Below, in pieces: positions 1 to 8,777 of a DNA stretch of 64,000 bases. Position numbers and translations under genes: made by a program. The DNA is from a bacterium HR19. Its GTDB lineage: Bacteria > Calescibacteriota > Calescibacteriia > Calescibacteriales > Calescibacteriaceae. The notes under the pieces were generated by a model. The model was not told the origin of the DNA. It was given only the letters and a program-made list of their open reading frames with translations, and made no database searches. How positions within the stretch are numbered: position 1 is the stretch's first letter; every line of letters begins with the position of its first letter. The DNA lies in contig BEHV01000007.1 of the NCBI GenBank assembly GCA_002898315.1, forward strand, positions 58,933 to 122,932, read 5' to 3'.

Positions 1-1
1 C

Positions 2-805
2 GCATGGGATGCCGGTGGAGGGATATTTGTTCTCAGCAAGTATAATCTTGACCTATCATCTGCTATATGGGAAGTTGTTGCTACTACATCTGGAAGAAGT
101 TTTATGGCTGTTGATACTTTGTCTGACGGAGTTGTTGTGGCTTTTGTAGAAGGTGGAAACTATGTTGTAAGAAAGTACACTCACTCTGGAAGTGTTGTGT
201 GGGCGACATCTTTCCCGAAAGCGGGCAACTATCAGCTGTGCTGGGTAAATTGTCTCAGAACAGAAAAAACAACCGGAGAAACTTTCTTATCTATTTATGA
301 AGATTATTTGTCAGGGCAGGACTATCAGAAGATTTTCAGAGTTTCCTCTTCTGGTGTTCTTCTTGGGAGCAAAACATTTTCAAACTGGGCTCTCGTTCCA
401 ATATATCCGCTTGGTACTTCAATATATGTGATAAGGAATTGGACATACCTTGAAATCTACGATCTCAATTTCAACCTTGTGAGGTCTTTGAATATATGCT
501 CTGATTTTTCTATGTGTGAATACTGGATAGTTGACCTTCATGTTTCAGGAGACAAAATTTTTGCTCTGGGTCAGTATAGTATATATAACGACAACTTTGA
601 ATGGGTAAAAGATTCTCTTGCCTTTTTAGTTTTTGACCTTGGATTTGGACTTAAATACTACAAGAATATAGGTGTTTCTTTGGAGAACATTGCAGAATAT
701 GGGTATGGAATATATTATTCGGTTGATTCTGTTTTCGTTGTTGGTGAATATCATCCTTCTTCTTCTGTGAGGTATCCGTTTGCTTTGAGGTATTACTTCA
801 AGTAA
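2..805 (+). CDS. C-terminal part of a beta-rich, probably extracellular propeller-like protein (5' end outside window)
   Basis: The reading frame is open from base 2 with no stop before the window edge, so the internal ATG at 104 is not taken as the start; 267 residues are visible. The protein is rich in aromatic residues, glycine and serine and shows repeated short patterns of the type FxVGxY, LxVFDLGF and ALRYYF that look like blades of a beta-propeller reporting protein. No catalytic motif or membrane segment is visible. The stop overlaps the end of the converging argC by 8 bases. I do not recognise the family; a secreted or surface repeat protein is an inference from composition only. Confidence 0.6.
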   Translation, partial: AWDAGGGIFVLSKYNLDLSSAIWEVVATTSGRSFMAVDTLSDGVVVAFVEGGNYVVRKYTHSGSVVWATSFPKAGNYQLCWVNCLRTEKTTGETFLSIYEDYLSGQDYQKIFRVSSSGVLLGSKTFSNWALVPIYPLGTSIYVIRNWTYLEIYDLNFNLVRSLNICSDFSMCEYWIVDLHVSGDKIFALGQYSIYNDNFEWVKDSLAFLVFDLGFGLKYYKNIGVSLENIAEYGYGIYYSVDSVFVVGEYHPSSSVRYPFALRYYFK

Positions 806-1949
806 AAATTGGTGGAAGTTCCAGTCCCGCTTTTTCATCGTATCCGAATTTTATGTTCAAGTTCTGGACCGCCTGTCCGCTTGCTCCTTTGATAAGATTG
901 TCTAAAACGCTCACAAGCATGATTATGTTGTCTTTGCATCTTATTCCAACTCTTATGAAGTTTGTCCCTGTTACAGAGTAAATGTCTGGAAGTTCCTCGC
1001 CCCAGAAATCAAAGAAGAAGTTTTTCAGCGAGAAATTCTGATACTCTTCAAGTACTTTGTCGGGTTCGGGTTTTTCATCAAGTTTTATCCATATTGTTTC
1101 AAGAATTCCTCTTTTTGCTGGTATAAGTTGAGCTGTGAAATTTAAAGGTGGTGATATATCAAAAAGTTCTTTTAATTTTTCCTGCATTTCTGGCACGTGT
1201 CTGTGTTCAGACCATGCGTAGACCTTTATGTTTTCGGAAAGGTATGCGAGTGTAAGGTGTGGGAGCGCCTTTCTACCTGCCCCTGTGACTCCGCTTTTTG
1301 CATCAACTATAATCCACTCAATGATTAAACCTTGTTTTTTTGCGTAGTTAATAAGTGGTGCTGTTGCAAGAAGCGTGGCTGTTGGATAGCATCCCGGATT
1401 TGCTACGATTTCACTTCCCTTTATTTTTTCTCTGTAAAGCTCGGTAAGTCCATAAGCTGTTTTCTGTATAGCAGATGGTATTGCATGGTCAAAACTATAA
1501 ACTTTTTTATACTGTTCTACATCTTTGAACCTGAAATCTGGTGAGAGGTCTATGATAAAGCTTGATATTCCAAGCTCAACGATTCTTGATACTATTTTGT
1601 GAGCTTTGTTTTGTTCTGTGCAGAAAAATATGGCGTCAGAACCTTCTAATCTCTCTTCTGAAAATTTCTCTATTTTTGAAACTTTTTGAAGGTATTTTCT
1701 GAAAGAGGGTATTGCTCTGGTTATTTCAAGTTCTGTTTGCTCTTCTTTTTGTTTATCATCTTCTGATAGGGTGAGGAGTTGTATTTCATCAACGCATGGG
1801 TGGAGTGAAAGAATTTTTATCGTTTCTGCTCCTGTATATCCTCTTGGTCCAACGACCGAAATTTTCAGTTTATTTTTCTTTTCCTTGTTTTCATCTCCTT
1901 TTCCCATAAAACAAAAGGTAATTTTCTCTGTTGCTTCTTGCGGATTCAT
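798..1949 (-). CDS. argC: N-acetyl-gamma-glutamyl-phosphate reductase
   Basis: ArgC reduces N-acetylglutamyl phosphate to the semialdehyde with NADPH in arginine and ornithine synthesis. The Rossmann motif VVGPRGYTGAE lies near residues 32-42, the catalytic cysteine is in ANPGCYPT near residue 187, and the substrate-binding run KSGVTGAGR and the HRHVPEM motif follow. The length (383 residues) is a little above usual because of a charged N-terminal extension of about 28 residues. I chose ATG at 1949; a TTG at 1976 would add nine residues. Arginine neighbours are absent apart from argG 2 kb away on the other strand. Family assignment is firm, the start is not. Confidence 0.92.
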   Translation of the reverse strand: MNPQEATEKITFCFMGKGDENKEKKNKLKISVVGPRGYTGAETIKILSLHPCVDEIQLLTLSEDDKQKEEQTELEITRAIPSFRKYLQKVSKIEKFSEERLEGSDAIFFCTEQNKAHKIVSRIVELGISSFIIDLSPDFRFKDVEQYKKVYSFDHAIPSAIQKTAYGLTELYREKIKGSEIVANPGCYPTATLLATAPLINYAKKQGLIIEWIIVDAKSGVTGAGRKALPHLTLAYLSENIKVYAWSEHRHVPEMQEKLKELFDISPPLNFTAQLIPAKRGILETIWIKLDEKPEPDKVLEEYQNFSLKNFFFDFWGEELPDIYSVTGTNFIRVGIRCKDNIIMLVSVLDNLIKGASGQAVQNLNIKFGYDEKAGLELPPIFT

Positions 1950-2037
1950 CAAAAAGGTATGGTGATTTTTTGGCAAATTTTTCTAAAACTTCGGTATTTT
2001 CCCATCTGCAAGAATAATTGTGAGGTTGTACTTTTGA

Positions 2038-2475
2038 TTATCTTTTCTTCCACTGTTGGGTTTTTCTTGCTTTTCTTCTTCCGTACTTTTTCCTTTCAAC
2101 TTCTCTCGGGTCGCGAGTCAGGAGCCCGTGTAGCTTCAAAATTTTTCTCAGGTCCGGCTCCTTTTTGACAAGAGCTTTTGCTATTCCGTGAGCGACTGCC
2201 TGTGCTTGTGCAGATGGACCTCCACCCTCTACTGTTGCAAAAACAACATATTTTTCAGTTCTCTGTGTCAGTTCAAAAGGTCTTCTGACTACAATTTGCA
2301 GATACTTATCTTGAAAATATTTATCGTAAGGAATCCTGTTTATAAATATTTCATGGGTGGGATTAGGATTATTTTTTTGCCATATCCAGACCCTTGCAAC
2401 CGCTCTTTTTCTTGCTCCTCGTTCCGGAACTTCTCCTTTCGGAACCTTAACTTCAACTTTCTGAACTCCTATCAT
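2038..2475 (-). CDS. rpsI: 30S ribosomal protein S9
   Basis: S9 binds the 3' major domain of 16S rRNA, with its C-terminal tail reaching toward P-site tRNA. The motifs RGARKRAVARVW, TVEGGGPSAQAQAVAHGIAK and LTRDPREVERKKYGRRKAR are all characteristic, and the protein ends in a basic lysine-arginine tail (QQWKKR). Length 145 residues is normal. I chose ATG at 2475 rather than TTG at 2484 because a TTAAAT hexamer ends 8 bases before the ATG. Its almost universal partner rplM (L13), normally directly upstream, is missing; the upstream gene is a nuclease-PDZ protein on the same strand. Confidence 0.95.
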   Translation of the reverse strand: MIGVQKVEVKVPKGEVPERGARKRAVARVWIWQKNNPNPTHEIFINRIPYDKYFQDKYLQIVVRRPFELTQRTEKYVVFATVEGGGPSAQAQAVAHGIAKALVKKEPDLRKILKLHGLLTRDPREVERKKYGRRKARKTQQWKKR

Positions 2476-2483
2476 ATCTTTCA

Positions 2484-2489
2484 ATTTAA
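2484..2489 (-). promoter_or_regulatory. -10-like hexamer TTAAAT of rpsI
   Basis: TTAAAT on the minus strand ends 8 bases before the ATG at 2475, and no Shine-Dalgarno sequence lies between them. Transcription would start at or within a base or two of the start codon. Inferred from position and base composition only. Confidence 0.45.
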
Positions 2490-2553
2490 AATTGAATTCG
2501 CCTGAATTTTTATTTTTTCAGGTTTTTTATTGCGTTGCCTTGCGATTAAAAAA

Positions 2554-3420
2554 TCACTCAAGTGAAATTTTAATGTTCTGTCTTTTCCCCTCTCTTAATA
2601 TTTCAAACTCAACTGATTTCGCCTTTGATATTTCTTCTTGAAGTATTTCTATTCCCTTTTCGTTCTGAGTGCTTTTCCCGTTTACAGATATTATTATATC
2701 TCCCCTTTTTAATTTACCGTCTGATGGAGAACCTTTCCTGACATCAGATATTACTATTCCTTTTGATTTGAAAAACTCTTCAAGTTCGGGAGTTATAAGC
2801 TGGACAGAAAGTCCTGCCTTACCCCATATATCTTTTTCTGCTTCTGATTCAGGAACCTTTATTGATGCTTCAAGTATCTCTTTGCTTATGAATATTTTTG
2901 ATCCTGCTATCAGCGCAAGCGCTATTGCATCAGAAGGTCTTGAATCTATATATATAAATTTGTTCCCCTGTTTCAGTTTTATGAACGCATAATATGTGTT
3001 ATTTTTTATTTTGGTTATTTTGATTTTCTCTATTTTTCCTCCCAGCTTTTCAATGACAGATTTTGTCAGGTGGTGCGTGAGAGGTCTTGGAGGTTTTTCA
3101 CCTCTTAATGCCATATCAATTGACATCGCCTCTGCAAAACCTATCCATATAGGAACAAACCTGTTTCTGTTCTGAGTTGAAAGTATAACAACCGGTGTTC
3201 TTGAGAATCTGTCTAAAATCAAACCTTCTATCTTTGCCTCATATTCTTCTCCGCCTTCTTCTTTTTCTATGTCTCTCTCTTCTTGTTTTTCATCGCCCGT
3301 TTTTTCTGCTGATACATACGAGAACTTTTCTGCGCTTATACACGGACTCCTTATGATTGCCGAGATTGAAAATACATAGAAAGCTATTACTGCTGTGAGC
3401 TTAAATCTTGATTTTCTCAT
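2554..3420 (-). CDS. Exported bifunctional-nuclease-domain (BFN/DUF151) protein with C-terminal PDZ domain
   Basis: The N terminus has a basic start and a hydrophobic stretch (about residues 5-30) that looks like a signal peptide. Residues about 60-195 match the BFN/DUF151 domain: VVILSTQNRNRFVPIWIG, a conserved RPLTHHL segment and the DSRPSDAIALAL signature. Residues about 200-288 form a PDZ domain (VSDVRKGSPSDGKLKRGDII, then SVNGK). BFN proteins are usually cytoplasmic, standalone or fused to UVR domains; a signal peptide plus PDZ suggests a periplasmic version that binds peptide ends. Between the signal and BFN domain is a Glu/Lys-rich linker. The molecular function of the BFN domain here is not shown by the sequence. 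Confidence 0.8.
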   Translation of the reverse strand: MRKSRFKLTAVIAFYVFSISAIIRSPCISAEKFSYVSAEKTGDEKQEERDIEKEEGGEEYEAKIEGLILDRFSRTPVVILSTQNRNRFVPIWIGFAEAMSIDMALRGEKPPRPLTHHLTKSVIEKLGGKIEKIKITKIKNNTYYAFIKLKQGNKFIYIDSRPSDAIALALIAGSKIFISKEILEASIKVPESEAEKDIWGKAGLSVQLITPELEEFFKSKGIVISDVRKGSPSDGKLKRGDIIISVNGKSTQNEKGIEILQEEISKAKSVEFEILREGKRQNIKISLE

Positions 3421-3462
3421 ATCTAAAAAAATTTAATGCGTGAGGAGAATTTTTGTTGTTTT

Positions 3463-3756
3463 TTAACGTTGTAAGATTTTACCCATAAAATTCTCTAAAT
3501 CTTTTGCGAGTTTAATATCTTTCTCGGTTATTCCGTTTTCGGAATGTGTCATCAGTTTTATCTTTATTCTTTTGTATCCAAATTCAACATCTGGATGATG
3601 AAAATGCGCCTCCGATATTCCTGCAATAAGATTTACAATAATCATCGTTTCTTTGAAGTTCTTCGTTTCTATATCTCTTACTATGTGTTTCCCATCATAA
3701 TACCAGTTCTTTATCTGCGATAACTCTTTTTCTATCTCCTCTTTTGTCATCACCAT
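3463..3756 (-). CDS. phhB: Pterin-4a-carbinolamine dehydratase
   Basis: This small enzyme (97 residues, normal length) dehydrates 4a-hydroxytetrahydropterin, regenerating the pterin used by aromatic amino acid hydroxylases. The catalytic signature is visible as AHFHHPDVEF (His53, His54) followed by THSENGITEKD with the third histidine near residue 71. No hydroxylase gene is nearby; in many bacteria the protein is found alone and may serve another pterin pathway. Start ATG at 3756 is supported by TTAAAT ending 5 bases upstream; a second ATG two codons later is also possible. Confidence 0.88.
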   Translation of the reverse strand: MVMTKEEIEKELSQIKNWYYDGKHIVRDIETKNFKETMIIVNLIAGISEAHFHHPDVEFGYKRIKIKLMTHSENGITEKDIKLAKDLENFMGKILQR

Positions 3757-3761
3757 AACAG

Positions 3762-3767
3762 ATTTAA
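3762..3767 (-). promoter_or_regulatory. -10-like hexamer TTAAAT of the pterin dehydratase gene
   Basis: TTAAAT on the minus strand ends 5 bases before the ATG at 3756; no ribosome binding site separates them, so a leaderless transcript is predicted. Confidence 0.4.
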
Positions 3768-3876
3768 TGTATTCAAGTTGTTTTTGAATTTTTGAATTTC
3801 ATTTTTGTTTCCTGCTTTTGCGGACTAAATTTCTGTGCTTCTCAACAATATCTCCTTATAAATTACTTTTCAGCTT

Positions 3877-5049
3877 ATGAAGAAGGTTGTTTTGGCTTAT
3901 TCTGGGGGACTTGACACTTCTGCGGTTTTAGTTTACCTCAGGAAAAAAAATTACAAAGTTATAGCTTTTTGCGCAGATATAGGACAGAATGAAAACTTTG
4001 AAGAAGTTAAAAAAAGAGCTATTGAGTTAGGAGCAGAAAAAGTTATAGTGGAGGACCTGAAAAACATCTTCGCAAAAGAATACATCTTCCCCATGCTCAG
4101 AGCAAATGCTGAATATGAGGGATACCTTCTTGGAACCGCAATAGCAAGACCTCTGATAGCGAAAAGGCAGGTTGAAATAGCTCTTGAAGAAAAAGCCGAC
4201 GCATTAGCTCACGGAGCAACAGGAAAAGGAAATGACCAGATAAGGTTTGAACTCACATATATGAGGTTCGCTCCTCATCTTGAAATCATAGCTCCTTGGA
4301 GAGAGTGGAACTTCAAATCAAGAAAAGACCTCGTTGAATTCCTGAAAAAAGAAGGTTTTGAAATAAGCTACGAAGAAAAACAGTATAGTGTAGATGAAAA
4401 TCTCATGCATACAAGCTTTGAGGGAGGAATAATAGAAGATATTGAAAAGCCATATCCAGACCATATCTTCAAAAAGGTTGTGCCTCCCGAAAAAGCAAAA
4501 GATGATGGAGATATTGTTGAAATATTCTTTCAGAACGGAGACCCCATATATTTGAACGGTGAAAAATACGAACCCTATGAGCTGATAGCACACCTTAACG
4601 ATATAGCAGGAAAAAATGGAATAGGAATAAGAGATGTTGTGGAAACACGAGCAAACGGTCTCAAATCAAGAGGAATTTATGAGACACCAGGAGTGGAAAC
4701 AATAATCTTTGCAAGAAAATCTCTTGAAGCAATCTGCCTTGACTACAATGTAAGAAGAATATCTCAGATTTTAGCTCCTCTTTACTCCGAACTTGTTTAT
4801 AAAGGATTCTGGTTCTCCCCAGAAAGAGAAATGCTCCAGTTTTTCTTTGATAAAGTTTCTGAAAGAATAACCGGAAAAGTAGTCCTCAAGCTATATAAAG
4901 GGAATTTCAAAATTCTTTCAAGGAACTCTCCTTACTCTCTTTATAAAAAAGAAGCGGTGAGCTTTGAGACATCTGGAGAACTCGTTAAATGGGCAGAAGG
5001 TTTTATAAGAACGATGGGACTTCGTTTTCTGGTAAATCCAGAAAGATAA
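3877..5049 (+). CDS. argG: Argininosuccinate synthase
   Basis: ArgG joins citrulline and aspartate using ATP to make argininosuccinate, the next-to-last step of arginine synthesis. The N-terminal PP-loop is AYSGGLDTS (residues 7-15). Other family motifs are AHGATGKGNDQIRFEL, APWREWNF, YSVDENLMHTSFEGG and GIRDVVETRANGLKSRGIYETP. The length of 390 residues is typical. The start is the ATG directly before MKKVVLAYSGG; there is no ribosome binding site, while a TATAAA lies about 13 bases upstream. argH and argF are not in the window. Confidence 0.96.
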   Translation: MKKVVLAYSGGLDTSAVLVYLRKKNYKVIAFCADIGQNENFEEVKKRAIELGAEKVIVEDLKNIFAKEYIFPMLRANAEYEGYLLGTAIARPLIAKRQVEIALEEKADALAHGATGKGNDQIRFELTYMRFAPHLEIIAPWREWNFKSRKDLVEFLKKEGFEISYEEKQYSVDENLMHTSFEGGIIEDIEKPYPDHIFKKVVPPEKAKDDGDIVEIFFQNGDPIYLNGEKYEPYELIAHLNDIAGKNGIGIRDVVETRANGLKSRGIYETPGVETIIFARKSLEAICLDYNVRRISQILAPLYSELVYKGFWFSPEREMLQFFFDKVSERITGKVVLKLYKGNFKILSRNSPYSLYKKEAVSFETSGELVKWAEGFIRTMGLRFLVNPER

Positions 5050-5059
5050 GTTTTCATCT

Positions 5060-5833
5060 TCACCTTGTCAATCTTATCAGACCTACGACTTCAAGAAACT
5101 TCAAGAGTGAAATGAAAAGAAGAATTGAACCGAAAATCTTTTTTATGGTTGATGGTTTTAGTTTTGTTGAACTTATGTATGAGCCAAGAAAAGCTCCAAG
5201 TATTACTGGGATAGAAAATTTAGCTATGCTGTAAATATCTGGTTTTATTTTTGTAGCTTGTCCTATGAAGCCAGAGATTGAATTTACAAGTATGAAAACT
5301 GCTCCTGCTGCTGATGCTTCTTTTTGATTCATAAATTTCATCTTCACAAGAAGAGGTATAAGAAATATGCCACCACCTATCCCGACTATTCCTGAAAAGA
5401 AGCCGATTGCAGAAGATAGAAAAAGAGCTATTAACCATTCAAGAAGACCCTTTTCCTCTACATCTTCTTTCTCTAATTTTTTTCTTTCAAAAAGCAAGCT
5501 TACTCCAACTGATACCAGAGTGATTATGAGAAGAATGTTGAAAGTTCTTTCTTGAACGATTACTTTTCCACCTAAAAATGATGCAGGGAATGAAAAGATG
5601 ATGAGGGGAATTGTCTTTTTGTTGAAGTTTCCAGACCTTATCCATATTATAGATGATGTTAGAGAAGATATTACGCTCAAAAATAGGGCTAATGATGGTA
5701 TAATTTTGTAGTCTATTTTCATCATAGAAAAGTAGGCGAGGAAAGCAGAAGCTCCGCCAAGTCCCGTTGATGAGTAAAAAAATGCGGTGATGAAAAATAC
5801 AAAAAGCCAGAATATAACTTCAAGATTGTGCAT
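5060..5833 (-). CDS. TauE/SafE-family membrane transporter
   Basis: A polytopic membrane protein of 257 residues with about eight hydrophobic segments. The family hallmarks are a GxGGA motif near the first helix (STGLGGASAFL) and the internally repeated GIVGIGGGIFLIPLL in the second half, together with the late ILGAFLGSY segment. Family members export sulfite, sulfoacetate or other organosulfur anions across the inner membrane; the substrate cannot be read from the sequence. It diverges from the penicillin-binding protein gene with only 35 bases between the start codons. Confidence 0.85.
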   Translation of the reverse strand: MHNLEVIFWLFVFFITAFFYSSTGLGGASAFLAYFSMMKIDYKIIPSLALFLSVISSLTSSIIWIRSGNFNKKTIPLIIFSFPASFLGGKVIVQERTFNILLIITLVSVGVSLLFERKKLEKEDVEEKGLLEWLIALFLSSAIGFFSGIVGIGGGIFLIPLLVKMKFMNQKEASAAGAVFILVNSISGFIGQATKIKPDIYSIAKFSIPVILGAFLGSYISSTKLKPSTIKKIFGSILLFISLLKFLEVVGLIRLTR

Positions 5834-5856
5834 ATACCAACATTTTTTAAAATTTG

Positions 5857-5862
5857 TATTAA
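5857..5862 (+). promoter_or_regulatory. -10-like hexamer TATTAA of the transpeptidase gene
   Basis: TATTAA ends 6 bases before the ATG at 5869 and a second candidate TAAAAT lies at 5848-5853. The whole divergent intergenic region is 35 bases, and no Shine-Dalgarno sequence is seen. Confidence 0.35.
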
Positions 5863-5868
5863 AGCAAC

Positions 5869-7851
5869 ATGGCTTTTTCTGATAAATCCAAGAAGAAGGA
5901 GAAAACGAGTAATTTCAGATTAAAACTCTCCCTTTTTGTTTTTTCTGCTCTTATTTCTGGTTATATATTCAGGGCTTTTTATATATCTTTTTACTCAGGT
6001 AATCTGAAAAATATAGCGGAATCGCAGAAGAAAACCACAATAGTGCTGAAAGGTAAAAGAGGTGAAATCCTTTCATCTGAAAACGAAGTACTTGCAAAAG
6101 ATATCCCATCTTATTCACTATGGATAAATCCACTTTCAATATCAAGAGATGAAAAGAAAAGGGAAGCAGTTCTCATTATTGCAGGTAAGCTCGGAATAAA
6201 ACCATCGGAGCTTGAAAAAAAATTATCAAAAAAAACACACTTTATCTGGCTTAAAAGACAGCTTTCAGAACAAGAATTTGCGTCTGTTTCAGAAATCATA
6301 AAAAAATATGGACTTTCCGAACAAACCGTCGGTTTTATAAAAGAATGGAAAAGATTTTATCCCTACGGAGAGGTAACAGCTCATATCACAGGATTTACAA
6401 ATGTTGATTCCGAGGGTTTGAGTGGTCTTGAACTATACTACGATGATTATCTGAAAGGTAGTAAAGTAAAGCTAACAGTTCTCAAAGATGCGCTTGGAAG
6501 AATAATAATGAAAATGCCACCAGAAGAACCTCCAAAAGGCAACAAAATAAAAACGACAATAGATATTGATTTACAGCTTATTCTTTACAAAGAATTGAAG
6601 GAAGGGATTGAAAAGTTCAAAGCAAAGGGTGCTTTTGCTCTTGCTATGAGAGCAAGAACAGGAGAAATAATAGCCGCTGTTTCCTTCCCTACATATAACC
6701 CAAACATACATCAAGAAATAGCTGAATCACTTGAAAAAACAATTCTTGCTAACTTTTATCAGACCGTCTTTGAACCCGGCTCAACTTTCAAAGTTTTTAC
6801 TATCGCGGTTGCCCTTGAAGAAGAAATTGTGTCTCCAGATGATGTTTTTTACTGCCATGAAGGAGAATGGAAATTTCAGACAAAGGTTATAAATGATGTC
6901 AAAAAAATAGGATATGCTAATTTGGAGCAAATAATTGCTTACTCCTCAAATATATGTGCAGCTCAAATCGCCCTGATGATAGGTAAAAGAAAGTTCTGGT
7001 CATACCTTGATAAACTTGGCTTTGGGAAAAAAACTGGTATAGACCTTCCGGGAGAAGAAAGGGGGCTTTTCTGGCATTACTCCAAGTGGTATGATTTAGA
7101 CCTCGCCTCGCTGGGGTTTGGACATTTCATAGCTACTACACCAATGCAAATTATAGTTGCCTTCTCAGCTTTTGCAAATAACGGCTATGTGATAAAACCA
7201 TTTATTGTCAAGCAAATTATTTCTCCATTCGGCGATGTGATAGCCGAAACAAAAACAGAAATGAAAGATAAAGTGTTCTCTGAAAGAACTGTTCAGCTTA
7301 TGAAGAAGTTTTTGAGAGCAGTTGTACTATATGGAACAGGAAAGAGAGCTGAAATACCTTTATATTTATCTGCTGGAAAAACAGGAACATCAAAGAAAAT
7401 AGAAAACGGTGTTTATACTCAGAAGTATTTTGCTACTTTTTTGGGATTTGCTCCATACGATGACCCTGAGGTAATACTTTATGTGGGTTTTGACGAACCA
7501 TCGGGAGGTATGTATTACGGGGGAGAGGTTGCGGCTCCTGTTTTTTCTTCGTCTCTTCAAAAGTATTTTGCAAAGAAAATGGTTCCTCCTCCGGTTTCAA
7601 GTTCTGATATAGCTGAAAATCAAGATAAAATTCATTATCCAACTTATGTTTCTGATTTTTCAGATTTGCTGACTTTATCGGGTTCACATCAGGATTTTTC
7701 AGGTTCTCAAGATAAAAATAATTTGTCTCTGCATGATGTTTTGGATTCTCTTCAGAAGAAAGGTAAGCCAATAGTTATCAGAGGATACGGATTTGTTCAA
7801 AAAATAGAGGAAAAAGAAGATAAGATAGTCGTCTTTTTATCTCCGCAATGA
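5869..7851 (+). CDS. FtsI/SpoVD-type penicillin-binding protein (class B transpeptidase) with PASTA domain
   Basis: A septal or elongation peptidoglycan transpeptidase anchored by one N-terminal helix (about residues 19-42). A dimerisation domain follows (KRGEILSSENEVLAKD), then the transpeptidase domain with Ser305 in GSTFK, the SSN triad near residues 360-362 and KTGTSKK near residue 506. The last 60 or so residues (LHDVLDSLQKKGKPIVIRGY) look like one PASTA domain. Length 660 is normal for FtsI with a PASTA tail. The usual dcw neighbours (mraZ, mraW, murE) are absent, so assignment to FtsI rather than another class B protein rests on domain order. Confidence 0.88.
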   Translation: MAFSDKSKKKEKTSNFRLKLSLFVFSALISGYIFRAFYISFYSGNLKNIAESQKKTTIVLKGKRGEILSSENEVLAKDIPSYSLWINPLSISRDEKKREAVLIIAGKLGIKPSELEKKLSKKTHFIWLKRQLSEQEFASVSEIIKKYGLSEQTVGFIKEWKRFYPYGEVTAHITGFTNVDSEGLSGLELYYDDYLKGSKVKLTVLKDALGRIIMKMPPEEPPKGNKIKTTIDIDLQLILYKELKEGIEKFKAKGAFALAMRARTGEIIAAVSFPTYNPNIHQEIAESLEKTILANFYQTVFEPGSTFKVFTIAVALEEEIVSPDDVFYCHEGEWKFQTKVINDVKKIGYANLEQIIAYSSNICAAQIALMIGKRKFWSYLDKLGFGKKTGIDLPGEERGLFWHYSKWYDLDLASLGFGHFIATTPMQIIVAFSAFANNGYVIKPFIVKQIISPFGDVIAETKTEMKDKVFSERTVQLMKKFLRAVVLYGTGKRAEIPLYLSAGKTGTSKKIENGVYTQKYFATFLGFAPYDDPEVILYVGFDEPSGGMYYGGEVAAPVFSSSLQKYFAKKMVPPPVSSSDIAENQDKIHYPTYVSDFSDLLTLSGSHQDFSGSQDKNNLSLHDVLDSLQKKGKPIVIRGYGFVQKIEEKEDKIVVFLSPQ

Positions 7852-7853
7852 AT

Positions 7854-8777
7854 TCAATCAAATGCTCCTACTATGTATTTTTCTGTAAGTTTGTTTGATG
7901 GATTTACAAAAATCTTCTGAGTTCTGTCGTATTCTATGAGTTCTCCAAAGTACATAAACATTGTGAAATCTGATATTCTTGCTGCTTGGCGTGGGCTATG
8001 TGTTACTATGATGATTGTTATGTTTTTTTTCAGTTCTACGAGGAGTTCTTCTATTTTAGCTGTAGATACCGGGTCAAGAGCAGATGTTGGTTCATCAAGT
8101 AAAAGTACATCTGGTTCTGTTGCTATTGCTCTTGCTATGCATAATCTCTGCTGCTGACCGCCTGAAAGTTTGTATGCGTTTTCTTTGAGTTTGTCTTTCA
8201 CCTCTTCCCACAGTGCAGCCATTTTTAGTGCTTTTTCTACTCTCTCATCTAACTCCTCTTTGCTTTTTATCCCGTTTATTCTGAGTCCGTACGCTACATT
8301 TTCATATATTGATTTTGGGAAAGGATTTGGTTTCTGGAAAACCATTCCAAACCTTCTTCTTATGATGTTGAGATTTTTTTTCTCCGATAGTATGTTTTTT
8401 CCATCAGGGTAAATTATTATCTCTCCTTCGTATTTTATGTCTGAGTATAGGTCGTGCATTCTGTTGAAGCATCTTAAAAATGTTGTTTTCCCGCATCCAG
8501 AAGGACCAATAACTGCGGTTATTTTTTTCTCATATATCTTCACTGATATGTTTTTTAAGATTTGGTTTTTCCCGTAGTAAAAGCTGAGATTTTTCACATC
8601 AAGTTTAACTCTGAGTTCATCTTCCTTCCTGCTTATTATCTCATATTCTTGATTTGGTTTTTGAGAACCAGAAGATGCTTTTTCGCTTTCTCTATATTCG
8701 GCTGTCCCAGAAGGAATTGAGCTGGAAGACCCTTCGTATTTTCCTTTTTTAGTTTCTGTTTCAGCGATTATCATCAT
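7854..8777 (-). CDS. pstB: Phosphate ABC transporter ATP-binding protein
   Basis: PstB energises high-affinity phosphate import. The Walker A motif GPSGCGKTT, the PstB-specific CFNRMHDL segment, [18 protein letters not shown], the signature LSGGQQQR and Walker [13 protein letters not shown] are all present. The first 55 or so residues are a Ser/Glu/Lys-rich extension not found in typical PstB (about 250 residues). ATG at 8777 overlaps the TGA of the upstream gene as ATGA, predicting translational coupling with a spermidine-synthase-like protein. pstS, pstC, pstA and phoU are not in the window. Confidence 0.9.
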   Translation of the reverse strand: MMIIAETETKKGKYEGSSSSIPSGTAEYRESEKASSGSQKPNQEYEIISRKEDELRVKLDVKNLSFYYGKNQILKNISVKIYEKKITAVIGPSGCGKTTFLRCFNRMHDLYSDIKYEGEIIIYPDGKNILSEKKNLNIIRRRFGMVFQKPNPFPKSIYENVAYGLRINGIKSKEELDERVEKALKMAALWEEVKDKLKENAYKLSGGQQQRLCIARAIATEPDVLLLDEPTSALDPVSTAKIEELLVELKKNITIIIVTHSPRQAARISDFTMFMYFGELIEYDRTQKIFVNPSNKLTEKYIVGAFD

